A DNA stretch of 16,352 bases from Pseudaestuariivita sp. (GCA_020629995.1 JAHDCH010000029.1:1-16352); one strand, 5' to 3'; counted from the stretch's first letter, positions 1 to 7,944 are shown. Program-made: numbers and translations. The notes: a model not told the origin generated them from the letters alone.

Positions 1-800
1 TCAGGTATGGCGAGACACGCCGGATCGGCGGGGCGAGCGTGTCGTTTCATCCTGCGGGCCATGTCCCGGGCTCGGCGCAAATCCGGGTCGAAGTCGGCGG
101 CGAGGTCTGGGTGGTCTCGGGCGATTACAAGATCGAGGGTGACGGGTTCTGCGAAGCTTTCGAGCCGGTCCGCTGCCACCATTTCATCACCGAGTGCACG
201 TTTGGCCTGCCCGTCTTTCGCTGGCAACCGCAAGCGCAGGTCATGGCGCAGGTGGATGCGTGGTGGCGCGCCAATGCTGCCGCCGGGACGGTGTCCATGC
301 TGGGCGCCTATTCACTGGGCAAGGCGCAGCGTCTGATCGCCAATGTGAACGCAGAAATCGGCCCGATCCTGACCCATGGCGCGGTCGAGGCCACCAATGC
401 GGTCCTCCGCGCCCAGGGCCTGACGCTGCCCGAAACCCGGCATTGGACAGGTGACGACGGCAAGCCTCCGAGGGACGCCTTGGTGATCGCGCCTCCCGGC
501 GCACTTGACGGGGTCTGGGCGCGTGGCTTTGGCCAGCGCTCGACCGCTTTTGCCAGCGGCTGGATGGGCCTGCGCGGCATCCGGCGCAGGCGCGCGGGCG
601 ACCGGGGTTTTGTCATCTCGGATCATGCCGACTGGCCTGGGCTGTTGTCGGCAATCAAGGACACCGAGGCCGAGAACGTCTATGCCACACACGGATACAC
701 GGACATCTTTGCACGTTACCTGAGCCAGGATCTGGGCCTCAACGCCCAGGTGTGGGAGGCCGAATACGGCGGAGACGACGCAAGCGAGGATGCCGCATGA
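1..800 (+). CDS. Ligase-associated DNA exonuclease (metallo-beta-lactamase fold), 5' end missing
   Basis: The reading frame is open to the left window edge, so the gene is cut; about 266 codons remain. The family is usually about 340 residues, so roughly the first 75 are outside. The visible part starts with a glycine-rich stretch followed by VSFHPAGHVPGSAQ, then SGDYK, ECTFGLP, ISDHADW near the C-terminal third and ATHGY. These are characteristic of the beta-CASP/metallo-beta-lactamase exonucleases encoded beside bacterial ATP-dependent DNA ligases (the 'ligase-associated DNA damage response exonuclease' family). The His and Asp residues of these motifs are the likely metal ligands. It probably trims nucleic acid ends during repair in the cytoplasm. 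It overlaps the next gene by 4 bases (ATGA at 797-800), and the ligase lies one gene downstream, which supports the call. The exact substrate cannot be read from the sequence. Confidence 0.88.
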   Translation, partial: RYGETRRIGGASVSFHPAGHVPGSAQIRVEVGGEVWVVSGDYKIEGDGFCEAFEPVRCHHFITECTFGLPVFRWQPQAQVMAQVDAWWRANAAAGTVSMLGAYSLGKAQRLIANVNAEIGPILTHGAVEATNAVLRAQGLTLPETRHWTGDDGKPPRDALVIAPPGALDGVWARGFGQRSTAFASGWMGLRGIRRRRAGDRGFVISDHADWPGLLSAIKDTEAENVYATHGYTDIFARYLSQDLGLNAQVWEAEYGGDDASEDAA

Positions 801-1681
801 CCCTGTCCAAACGCCAACTCGCCGCCAACCTGTGGGCCCGCTATGTTCAGAACCCGACCCTTGGCTATACCCCCGGCCAACGTCTTCTGAACGCGATCTT
901 TCACGCCACTTCGCTACACCTGGGGCCGGCACCCGGGACGCGCAGCCAGAAAGCCTTCAAGGGCGGGATCGAAACGCGAGTGATGCGCGGCCCGGATGCG
1001 GCGGGCAACCTGCTGATCTATCTGCACGGCGGAGGGTTCTCGATCGGCGGGCCTTATACCGTGCGCGGCATGGCCTCGCATCTGGCGGCAGCGGCGGGCG
1101 CGACCGCGTGGCTTCCGCGCTATCGTCTGTCGACCACGGCACCCTACCCAGCCGCGCCCGATGATTGTTTTGCCGTCTACCGCGCCGCGCTGGACGAATT
1201 TGCGCCCGAGCGGATCACTCTTGCAGGAGACAGCGCAGGTGGGTGCCTTGTGCTCAACACCCTGACCCGCGCCCAGGCGGCCGGTCTGCCCATGCCGGCC
1301 GCCGTAGGCCTGTTGTCGCCCGTGGTCGACCTGCGGCCGGACAACCCGGCGCGCGACCGATTTCCCAAGGGCGACATGTTGCTGCCTGCCCGCTGGATGC
1401 GGCGCTGTATGCCGATGTATCTGGGCCAAACAGATCCGTCTGACCCGGGCATGTCACCGATCTTTGCCGATCTGTCCGCAGCACCGCCCGCGCTGATCCA
1501 GGTAGGCCGGCAAGAGCTGCTGTTTGACGACGCAGAGCGCATCGCCCAGCGCCTGCCGCACGCGCAGCTGGATATCTGGGACAATGTTCCGCATGTCTGG
1601 CAAATGAACGCGGGCCTTGTGCCCGAAGCCACGCGCGCGGTCTGGCAGATGGGGGCCTTTCTGGCCGGACATCTGCCGTGA
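797..1681 (+). CDS. Alpha/beta hydrolase, hormone-sensitive-lipase (family IV) type
   Basis: This 294-residue protein starts at the ATG that overlaps the exonuclease stop (ATGA). An upstream in-frame ATG at 752 would add an arginine-rich stretch read out of frame from the exonuclease gene and is less likely. The family IV oxyanion-hole motif HGGG is at residues 77-80. The nucleophile elbow GDSAGG places Ser146. The acid is in the segment QVGRQELLFDD (Asp244/245, or Glu240), and the likely catalytic His266 is in PHVWQ. The triad is therefore complete and the protein should hydrolyse small esters or acyl groups; the substrate is unknown. There is no signal peptide. Its stop overlaps the GTG start of the ligase, so it is translationally coupled inside a DNA repair operon. 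No role in repair is evident from the sequence. Confidence 0.85.
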   Translation: MTLSKRQLAANLWARYVQNPTLGYTPGQRLLNAIFHATSLHLGPAPGTRSQKAFKGGIETRVMRGPDAAGNLLIYLHGGGFSIGGPYTVRGMASHLAAAAGATAWLPRYRLSTTAPYPAAPDDCFAVYRAALDEFAPERITLAGDSAGGCLVLNTLTRAQAAGLPMPAAVGLLSPVVDLRPDNPARDRFPKGDMLLPARWMRRCMPMYLGQTDPSDPGMSPIFADLSAAPPALIQVGRQELLFDDAERIAQRLPHAQLDIWDNVPHVWQMNAGLVPEATRAVWQMGAFLAGHLP

Positions 1682-3267
1682 AGGCCTTTGCCCAGCTGTT
1701 CACCCGTATCGACGAGACCACCAAGACCACGGTCAAGACTGGCGCACTGGCCGAGTATTTCCAAACCGCGCCTGACGACGACAAGCTGTGGACCGTCGCC
1801 TTGTTTTCAGGTCGCCGCCCACGCCGCGCGGTCACCACCACCCAGCTGCGCGAATGGGCCGCCGAGGTGGCCGGCATCCCCCTGTGGCTGTTCGAAGACG
1901 CCTACCCGGTGGTGGGCGACCTGTCAGAAACCATCGCGCTGGTCCTGCCGCCCCCAAGCCAGACAACCGATCATTCCCTGACCCACTGGATCACCGCTCT
2001 CAAGGCGCTGCACGACGCACCGATCGAAGACCGTCAAAGCAGCATCCTCGCGGCCTGGGACAGCCTTGGGACAACCGAGCGGTTCGTTTTCAACAAGCTG
2101 ATCACCGGCGGATTTCGGATGGGGGTCAGCCAAAAGCTGATGACGCGGGCGCTGGCGCAGGCCACCGGTCAGAACGAGGCTGACCTGGCCCACCGCCTGA
2201 TGGGCGACTGGACGCCCGAAACCACCACATACCACGCCCTGATTGAAGCAGACGATCCTGCCGCCGCAGGCTCGCGGCCTTATCCGTTCTACCTGGCCTA
2301 TGCGCTTGAGGACACACCGCAGGATTTGGGCCCGCCCGAGGACTGGCAGGCCGAATGGAAATGGGACGGCATACGCGGTCAGCTGATCGTGCGTGACCGC
2401 ACCGTGCACGTCTGGAGCCGGGGCGAAGAGCTGGTCACGGACCGCTACCCCGAATTTGCCGCCGTGCCCGACTGGCTGCCAGATGGCACGGTGCTGGATG
2501 GCGAAATCCTGGCGTGGAACGATGGCCCTTTGCCCTTCAATGCGCTGCAAAAGAGGATCGGGCGCAAAACCGTGTCGAAAAAGATGCTGTCCGAGATCCC
2601 GGTTGTGCTGGCCGCCTATGACCTTCTGGAATGGCGCGGGCAGGACATGCGCGACGTGCCGCTGGCGGATCGCCGGGCACAGCTCGAGACGCTCATCGCG
2701 CCGTTGCCGCAGGCTGCGCCTTTGCGTCTGCCAGCGCGCCTCGCTTTTGACAGCTGGGAGGCGCTGGCCGAAACCCGCGCCACCGCCCGCGACCACGCAG
2801 CCGAAGGGCTGATGCTGAAACGCCGCGCGGGCACCTACAAGGTGGGCCGCAAGAAGGGCGATTGGTGGAAATGGAAGCTGGATCCGCTGACCATCGACGC
2901 GGTGATGATCTATGCGCAGGCCGGGTCGGGCCGCCGCGCGAATCTGTTCACCGATTTCACCTTTGCGGTCCGAAACGGCGACGATCTGGTCCCCTTTACC
3001 AAGGCCTATTCCGGCCTGACCGACGCCGAGTTTCGAGAGATCACCCAATGGGTGCGCAAGAACACCCTTCAGCGGTTCGGCCCGGTCCGGCTGGTTACGC
3101 CGCACCACGTGTTCGAGATCGCGTTCGAGGGCATACAAGCCTCGACCCGGCACAAATCCGGCGTCGCGCTGCGGTTCCCGCGCATGGCACGCTGGCGGCG
3201 CGACAAACCCATGGCCGAAGCCAACACGCTTGACGATCTGATGGACATGCTGCGTACCTACGGCTGA
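1678..3267 (+). CDS. ATP-dependent DNA ligase (ligase-associated DNA repair module)
   Basis: A 529-residue cytoplasmic ATP-dependent DNA ligase that seals nicks through an enzyme-adenylate intermediate. The adenylated lysine is K228 in motif I (KWDG, residues 228-231), followed by RGQ. Motif III appears as LDGEI, motif IV as EGLMLK and motif V as WWKWK. Before the catalytic core lies a DNA-binding domain of about 200 residues, containing the RFVFNKLITGGFRMGVS segment. A C-terminal OB domain follows motif V. I choose the GTG at 1678 because it overlaps the previous stop and gives an N-terminus (MKAFAQLFTRIDETTKT) with the usual spacing for this family. The family is the one NCBI calls 'cisplatin damage response ATP-dependent DNA ligase', normally found with an exonuclease, an Lhr-like helicase and PdeM. 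Only the exonuclease is seen here. Confidence 0.92.
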   Translation: MKAFAQLFTRIDETTKTTVKTGALAEYFQTAPDDDKLWTVALFSGRRPRRAVTTTQLREWAAEVAGIPLWLFEDAYPVVGDLSETIALVLPPPSQTTDHSLTHWITALKALHDAPIEDRQSSILAAWDSLGTTERFVFNKLITGGFRMGVSQKLMTRALAQATGQNEADLAHRLMGDWTPETTTYHALIEADDPAAAGSRPYPFYLAYALEDTPQDLGPPEDWQAEWKWDGIRGQLIVRDRTVHVWSRGEELVTDRYPEFAAVPDWLPDGTVLDGEILAWNDGPLPFNALQKRIGRKTVSKKMLSEIPVVLAAYDLLEWRGQDMRDVPLADRRAQLETLIAPLPQAAPLRLPARLAFDSWEALAETRATARDHAAEGLMLKRRAGTYKVGRKKGDWWKWKLDPLTIDAVMIYAQAGSGRRANLFTDFTFAVRNGDDLVPFTKAYSGLTDAEFREITQWVRKNTLQRFGPVRLVTPHHVFEIAFEGIQASTRHKSGVALRFPRMARWRRDKPMAEANTLDDLMDMLRTYG

Positions 3268-3282
3268 GGAGGTGGTTCTGGA

Positions 3283-3702
3283 ATGGTCGAAGGCCTGTCG
3301 CACATGACATTCATCGTGTCCGATCTGGACCGGATGGAGGCGATCCTGACCCGCGTGCTGGACGCAACCTGCATCTATGACAGCGGAGCCACCACCTTTT
3401 CTCTGTCACCCGAAAGGTTCTACGACATTGCGGGCCTGTGGGTTGCCGTGATGCAGGGCGATCCGCTGCCCCAGCGCAGCTACAACCACATCGCCTTCAA
3501 GATCAGCGAAGACGTCTTTGACGCAAAGCGCAGCGCGATCCAGGCGCTGGGTCTTGATCTGCGGGAAAGCCGCCCGAGGGTGACGGGCGAAGGACGGTCC
3601 TTGTACTTTCACGATCACGACAATCACCTGTTCGAGCTGCACACCGGGACGCTGCAAACCCGGCTTGCGCGCTATGCCCAAGGCAAGGAATCCGCCTTAT
3701 GA
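3283..3702 (+). CDS. fosX: FosX-type fosfomycin hydrolase (VOC fold)
   Basis: The 139-residue sequence fits FosX of Listeria and Mesorhizobium along its whole length as I remember them. It opens MVEGLSHMTFIV, keeps FSLSPERF, AGLWVA, RSYNHIAFKI and GEGRS, and ends DNHLFELHTGTL. The metal ligands are His7, His69 and Glu118. Glu44, the general base that makes FosX an epoxide hydrolase (adding water to fosfomycin) rather than a thiol transferase like FosA/FosB, is present. It should act on fosfomycin in the cytoplasm with Mn2+. A strong ribosome binding site (AGGAGG, 3267-3272) overlaps the ligase stop. The stop codon overlaps the next ATG (ATGA), so it is coupled to the amidohydrolase gene. Base composition and codon use match its neighbours, with no sign of a recent resistance island. 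The natural role may be phosphonate turnover rather than resistance (inference). Confidence 0.9.
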   Translation: MVEGLSHMTFIVSDLDRMEAILTRVLDATCIYDSGATTFSLSPERFYDIAGLWVAVMQGDPLPQRSYNHIAFKISEDVFDAKRSAIQALGLDLRESRPRVTGEGRSLYFHDHDNHLFELHTGTLQTRLARYAQGKESAL

Positions 3703-4514
3703 CCTCCCTCCCTGCAAACGCGGTGAACGCGCATGTGCATCTGATCGGCGATGACTACGCTTTGTCGCCCAAAGCGGTCGAGCGGCCGCCGGAAGGCCGG
3801 CTGGAAGACTGGCTGACCCGCTATCGCGCGCATCAGGCCGAGATGGGCTGTACGCGGGGCGTCATCGTACATTCGATCCTTTATGGGACCGACAACGCGG
3901 TGACGCTGGATGCGGTGGCCGCAATGGGGGGCGGTTATGCCGCCGTTGTGCTTGTTCCTGACGAGGTGACAGAGCCCGAGTTGGACCGGCTGGCCGAGGC
4001 GGGCGCACGGGCGGTGCGGCTGAACTACGTGCATGGCGGAGTGCTGACCTGGGACGGGGCCAAGGCGCTGGCACCGCGGCTCGCGGCACGGGGCATGCAC
4101 ATCGAGATGCTCGCCCACGCGCATCTGCACCTTCAGGACTTGGCCCAAGACGTGCCCGCCTTGCCTTGCGACGTGGTGTTTGACCATTGCGCCTGGCCGG
4201 ACGCGTCGCTTGGGACAAACGATGCCGGGCATCAGGCGTTGTGCCGCCTTTTGGCCGATGGGCACTGCTGGACGAAACTGTCGGCGCCGCACCGTTGGGC
4301 GGCGACCTTTGACGAAGCGGATGCGATCCGGGCCTCGCTGCTGGCGGCCAATGACGAACGCTGCCTCTGGGGATCGGACTGGCCGCATCTGATGCTGGGC
4401 GGCGTCGCAGAACCGGACGCGGGCGTTCAGCAGGCCGCGTTGCTGGGCTTGATGACCGAGGCACAGGCAGAGCGGGTTTTCGCAGAAAACCCGTCGCGGC
4501 TTTACGGGATCTGA
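3699..4514 (+). CDS. Amidohydrolase-2 family metal-dependent hydrolase (PDC hydrolase/LigI-like)
   Basis: A 271-residue TIM-barrel hydrolase. The N-terminal metal-binding HxH motif is His12-Val-His14. Later come His163 in VFDHCAWPD and Asp227 in GSDWPH, and the protein ends with the typical NPSRLYGI. This order fits the amidohydrolase-2 family (COG3618), which includes 2-pyrone-4,6-dicarboxylate lactonase (LigI) and other lactone or carboxylate hydrolases. The substrate cannot be named from the sequence. The start overlaps the fosX stop by 4 bases, and the stop lies 6 bases before the phosphoesterase start. It therefore belongs to the same transcript, and the three proteins may act on related compounds. 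It has no signal peptide. Family confidence is high, function confidence low. Confidence 0.82.
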   Translation: MTSLPANAVNAHVHLIGDDYALSPKAVERPPEGRLEDWLTRYRAHQAEMGCTRGVIVHSILYGTDNAVTLDAVAAMGGGYAAVVLVPDEVTEPELDRLAEAGARAVRLNYVHGGVLTWDGAKALAPRLAARGMHIEMLAHAHLHLQDLAQDVPALPCDVVFDHCAWPDASLGTNDAGHQALCRLLADGHCWTKLSAPHRWAATFDEADAIRASLLAANDERCLWGSDWPHLMLGGVAEPDAGVQQAALLGLMTEAQAERVFAENPSRLYGI

Positions 4515-4520
4515 CCGGCC

Positions 4521-5330
4521 ATGATGACCGACAAGATCATCGTGATGTCCGACATTCACATCGTCGCACCCGGCGAGACGATCATCGGTCTTGACCCGTC
4601 GGCGCGTTTTGCCGCCGGACTGGCCCATGCGCTGGCCACGCACCCGGACGCAAGCCGGATCGTGCTGATCGGTGACCTGACCCACCACGGCGCGCCCGAG
4701 GAATACCAGGCCCTGCGCGCGCTGCTGGCCGATGTTCCGATCCCGGTTCACATGACGCTGGGCAACCACGACCGGCGCGAGGCCTTTCGCCAGGTATTCC
4801 CGGACGCGCCCGACGTGGCCGGCTTTGTCTGCGAAAATATCCCGCTGAACGGGGCCACGCTGGTTTTGGGCGATACGCTGGACGGCCCGCCCTACCCGGC
4901 GGGCCACCACGCGGGCGCGATGTGTGCCGCGCGACTGGCGTGGCTGGACGCGGCTCTTGGAGCGGCGGAAAGGCCCATTCTGGCGCTGCACCACCACCCT
5001 GCACCAATCCTGTTTCCGGGCATGGACCGGATCGCCCTGACGAACGGAGACGCGGTGCTGGACATCGCAGCAAAGGCCGGCACGCAGCAGATGATCTTTG
5101 GCCACGTGCACCGCACCATTTCAGGCCAGATGCGCGGCATCCCCTTTGCAATTTTCAAAAGCCCCTGCCACCAGATGCCGATGGACATGCACAGCACATC
5201 CTCGGCCCTGTCGGTGGACGAACCGGGCGCTTATGGCATCCTGTGCGTGACACCTGACAGTCTGATCCTGCACACCGAAGACTTCACGCTGGGCACCGCA
5301 CCGGCGGTGGATGACCCTCATTCGCGCTGA
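4521..5330 (+). CDS. GpdQ/CpdA-like metallophosphoesterase (phosphodiesterase)
   Basis: A 269-residue calcineurin-type phosphoesterase with a complete dinuclear metal site: SDIH (Asp11, His13), GDLTH (Asp52), GNHD (Asn82, His83), LHHHP (His157-159) and GHVHR (His195, His197). Length and ligand spacing are close to GpdQ (ligands D8, H10, D50, N80, H156, H195, H197 from memory). GpdQ hydrolyses glycerophosphodiesters and is promiscuous toward other phosphate and phosphonate esters. A cAMP phosphodiesterase (CpdA/Rv0805-like) is the main alternative. It is not PdeM, the smaller phosphoesterase usually linked to the ligase module. Two adjacent ATG codons (4521, 4524) are both possible starts and no clear ribosome binding site distinguishes them. 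Last gene of the operon; 60 bases separate it from pepF. Confidence 0.85.
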   Translation: MMTDKIIVMSDIHIVAPGETIIGLDPSARFAAGLAHALATHPDASRIVLIGDLTHHGAPEEYQALRALLADVPIPVHMTLGNHDRREAFRQVFPDAPDVAGFVCENIPLNGATLVLGDTLDGPPYPAGHHAGAMCAARLAWLDAALGAAERPILALHHHPAPILFPGMDRIALTNGDAVLDIAAKAGTQQMIFGHVHRTISGQMRGIPFAIFKSPCHQMPMDMHSTSSALSVDEPGAYGILCVTPDSLILHTEDFTLGTAPAVDDPHSR

Positions 5331-5390
5331 CGGGTTGAGACTTGCGCGCCCGCGCCTTACCTCTTGGCGCAGATGATGAAAGGATCTCTC

Positions 5391-7232
5391 ATGTTGCCGA
5401 CACCCCTGCCCTTCCCTGTCTATGACGGCCCTGTCTATGACGCCAATGCCTCGGGCAGCGCGGGAGAGTTTGGCGATCTGCCGGAATGGGATCTGAGCGA
5501 TCTGTACCCTGCGCCCGACGCGCCCGAGCTGAAACGCGATCTGGACTGGCTGGAGGCCGAATGCGCCAGCTTTGCCGCCGATTACGAGGGCAAACTGGGC
5601 GATCTGGACGCAAGCGCCATGCTGACCTGCGTGCAGCGCAACGAAAAGATCAGCGCCGTGTCGGGGCGGATCATGTCCTTTGTCGGCCTGCGATATTACC
5701 AGCTGACCACCGATGCAGAGCGGGCCAAGCAGATGGCCGACCTGCAGGAAAAGATCACGCTGTACACCACGCCGCTGGTGTTCTTCACGCTGGAGTTCAA
5801 CCGCATCGGCGATGACGCCTATCAGGCGCTGTTCGCCAAGAACGCCGATCTGGCCCGGTACAAGCCGGTGTTCGACCGCCTGCGCGCGATGAAGCCCTAC
5901 CAGCTTTCGGACGAGCTGGAAAAATTCCTGCACGATCTGGGTGTCGTCGGGGATGCGTGGGAGCGGCTGTTTGACGAAACCATCGCCGGCCTGACCTTTG
6001 AGGTGGATGGCGAAGAGCTGAACATCGAAGGCACGCTGAACCTGCTGACCGACAGCGACCGCGCCCGCCGCGAAGCTGGTGCGGTCGAGCTGGCGCGGGT
6101 GCTGGGCGAGAACGTCAAGACCTTCGCCCGGGTGCATAATACCCAGGCCAAGGAGAAAGAGATCCTCGACCGCTGGCGGGGGATGCCCTCGGCCCAGGCC
6201 GGGCGGCACCTTTCCAATGATGTGGAGCCGGAGGTCGTCGAGGCGCTGCGCAACGCAGTCGTGGCCGCCTACCCGCGCCTGTCGCACCGGTATTACGAGC
6301 TCAAGCGCAAATGGCTGGGGCTGGACGTGCTGCAGGTCTGGGATCGCAACGCGCCGCTGCCGATGACCGACGACCGGACGGTTGGCTGGGATGAAGCGCG
6401 CAAGACGGTGATGGACGCCTACGGCGCGTTCGATCCGCGCATGGCCGATCTGGCCGAGCCGTTCTTTGACAAAGGCTGGATCGACGCGGGCGTGAAGCCG
6501 GGCAAGGCGCCGGGCGCCTTTGCCCACCCGACGGTGACCGATGTGCATCCCTATGTCATGCTCAACTACCTCGGCAAACCGCGCGATGTGATGACGCTGG
6601 CGCATGAGCTGGGGCACGGGGTGCATCAGGTGCTGGCAGCGGGGCAAGGCGAGATGCTGTCGTCGACACCGCTGACGCTGGCCGAAACGGCCAGCGTGTT
6701 CGGCGAGATGCTGACCTTCCGCAAGATGCTGGATGCTGCACCGGATGCCGCGACGCGCAAGGTGCTGCTGGCGGGCAAGGTCGAGGACATGATCAACACC
6801 GTCGTGCGCCAGATCGCGTTTTATGACTTTGAGTGCAAACTGCACGAGGCGCGCCGGGGCGGAGAGCTGACGCCCGAGGACATCAACGCGCTGTGGATGA
6901 GCGTGCAGGCCGAAAGCCTTGGGCCGGCGTTTGAATTCATGGACGGGTACGAAACGTTCTGGGCCTATATCCCGCATTTCGTGCATTCGCCCTTCTACGT
7001 CTATGCCTATGCCTTTGGCGACGGTCTGGTGAATGCGCTGTACGCGGTGTACCAGGAAAGCCCGGACGGCTTCGAAGACAAGTATTTCGACATGCTGAAG
7101 GCCGGCGGGTCCAAGCACCATTCGGAGCTGCTGGCGCCCTTTGGCCTTGATGCGTCGGACCCCAGGTTCTGGGACAAGGGCCTGTCGATGATCGAAGGGT
7201 TCATTGACGAGCTGGAGGCAATGGAAGGCTGA
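5391..7232 (+). CDS. pepF: M3-family oligoendopeptidase F
   Basis: A 613-residue zinc metallopeptidase of family M3 that cleaves short peptides in the cytoplasm. The zinc motif HELGH is at residues 405-409, with the third ligand Glu432 in the downstream LAETASVFGEM segment. The long helical N-terminal half and the YIPHFVHSPFYVYAYAFG segment near the C-terminus are typical of PepF. I chose the ATG at 5391 because AAAGGA (5379-5384) lies 6 bases upstream. In-frame ATGs at 5364, 5373 and 5376 would put the start at or before that site. The residues before the first conserved block (about 30) are low in conservation features. It is separated from the upstream operon by 60 bases and probably has its own promoter, but only a weak candidate is visible. 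No defects were seen. Confidence 0.93.
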   Translation: MLPTPLPFPVYDGPVYDANASGSAGEFGDLPEWDLSDLYPAPDAPELKRDLDWLEAECASFAADYEGKLGDLDASAMLTCVQRNEKISAVSGRIMSFVGLRYYQLTTDAERAKQMADLQEKITLYTTPLVFFTLEFNRIGDDAYQALFAKNADLARYKPVFDRLRAMKPYQLSDELEKFLHDLGVVGDAWERLFDETIAGLTFEVDGEELNIEGTLNLLTDSDRARREAGAVELARVLGENVKTFARVHNTQAKEKEILDRWRGMPSAQAGRHLSNDVEPEVVEALRNAVVAAYPRLSHRYYELKRKWLGLDVLQVWDRNAPLPMTDDRTVGWDEARKTVMDAYGAFDPRMADLAEPFFDKGWIDAGVKPGKAPGAFAHPTVTDVHPYVMLNYLGKPRDVMTLAHELGHGVHQVLAAGQGEMLSSTPLTLAETASVFGEMLTFRKMLDAAPDAATRKVLLAGKVEDMINTVVRQIAFYDFECKLHEARRGGELTPEDINALWMSVQAESLGPAFEFMDGYETFWAYIPHFVHSPFYVYAYAFGDGLVNALYAVYQESPDGFEDKYFDMLKAGGSKHHSELLAPFGLDASDPRFWDKGLSMIEGFIDELEAMEG

Positions 7233-7282
7233 CCGCACAGCACCGCTGCCTTGCGGAGCGCCGTGCCGGCGCACACGTGCCC

Positions 7283-7350
7283 TGTGGGGGGATGCCCCCC
7301 ACACCCCCACATTGGGGCGCTGCCCCAAACCCCGGGATATTTCCGGCCAG
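7283..7350. repeat. Composite intergenic palindromic repeat (two hairpins plus tail)
   Basis: Between pepF and the peroxidase gene lie two perfect inverted repeats. The first is TGTGGGGGG / CCCCCCACA (7283-7291 and 7295-7303, 3-base loop). The second is TTGGGGC / GCCCCAA (7312-7318 and 7322-7328, 3-base loop). They are followed by a tail CCCCGGGATATTTCCGGCC and then AGAAGAAG. From memory, similar 'GGGGCGCTGCCCC...CCGGGATATTT' intergenic elements recur in Rhodobacteraceae genomes; I cannot verify that here. Neither hairpin is followed by a T-run, so this is not a classical intrinsic terminator, although it could slow or stop transcription after pepF. No second copy was noticed in the window. 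Confidence 0.6.
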
Positions 7351-7419
7351 AAGAAGCCTCAGATGAAACCGAAGCGGCACGAGAGCCGTATCTGCATGTG
7401 TATCTGGAAGGAGCGCAAA

Positions 7420-7944
7420 ATGCGGCGGATCATGGTGGCGATATGGCTGGCGGTTGCCCCGGCGGCGGGCTGGGCCTTTCCCGATTTCACATTCTCCAAC
7501 ATCGATGGCGGAGAGCACAGGCCCGGCGATTGGGCAGGGCGGCCGGTGCTGGTGGTGAACACGGCCTCGCTTTGTGGGTTTACGGACCAGTATGACACGC
7601 TGCAGGCCTTGCACGACGCCTATGCGGCGGACGGGCTTGTCGTGCTTGCGGTACCGTCAAACGACTTTCGCCAGGAGCTGGAGGACGGCGACGCGGTCAA
7701 GGCGTTCTGCGAGGTCAACGTTAGCCTCACCCTGCCCATGACAGACATCACGCCGGTGCGCGGGGCGGGCGCGCATCCCTTTTATGGATGGGTCAGGGAC
7801 GAGACGGGATTTGTGCCCCGGTGGAATTTCAACAAAGTGCTGATCGCGCCGGATGGCAGCATCGCGGGCACGTGGGACAGCAGAACGCGCCCCGACGCGC
7901 CTCGGATCGTGACCAGGATACGGGACATGCTGGCGGGCACCTGA
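7420..7944 (+). CDS. Exported glutathione-peroxidase-like (probably thioredoxin-dependent) peroxidase
   Basis: A 174-residue protein. The ATG at 7420 is preceded by GGAAGGAG (7406-7413) with 6 bases spacing. The N-terminus is a signal peptide (MRRIMVAIWLAVAPAAGWA, likely cleavage after Ala19), so it should act in the periplasm. The GPx signature is NTASLCGFT with peroxidatic Cys52 in place of selenocysteine. The tetrad partners are Gln85 (FRQE), Trp135 and Asn136 (PRWNFNK). Cys97 in AFC matches the resolving cysteine of two-cysteine GPx enzymes such as yeast Orp1, which use thioredoxin-like donors. The common FPCNQFG segment is altered to VPSNDF. The family reduces hydroperoxides, and periplasmic lipid peroxides are a reasonable substrate (inference). 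Its stop (7942-7944) abuts the stop of the convergent gene. Confidence 0.85.
   Translation: MRRIMVAIWLAVAPAAGWAFPDFTFSNIDGGEHRPGDWAGRPVLVVNTASLCGFTDQYDTLQALHDAYAADGLVVLAVPSNDFRQELEDGDAVKAFCEVNVSLTLPMTDITPVRGAGAHPFYGWVRDETGFVPRWNFNKVLIAPDGSIAGTWDSRTRPDAPRIVTRIRDMLAGT

Noticed and set aside
1924..3303. Long minus-strand open frame opposite the DNA ligase
   Set aside because: It is a shadow of the ligase gene, with no motif, start site or ribosome binding site of note.
3283..3702. fosX as part of a mobile resistance island
   Set aside because: No transposase, integrase, flanking repeats or composition change is visible, and the gene is translationally coupled to its neighbours.
5335..5363. Possible pepF promoter TTGAGA with a TACCTC-like -10 after 17 bases
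   Set aside because: The -10 match is too poor in this GC-rich sequence to call; no supporting repeat or spacing was found.
3672..7328. Very long open frames on the minus strand opposite the amidohydrolase, phosphoesterase and pepF genes
   Set aside because: They lie antisense to clearly conserved genes and their translations are rich in Arg, His, Gln and Val with no domain motifs. High-GC codon bias creates such open frames by chance.
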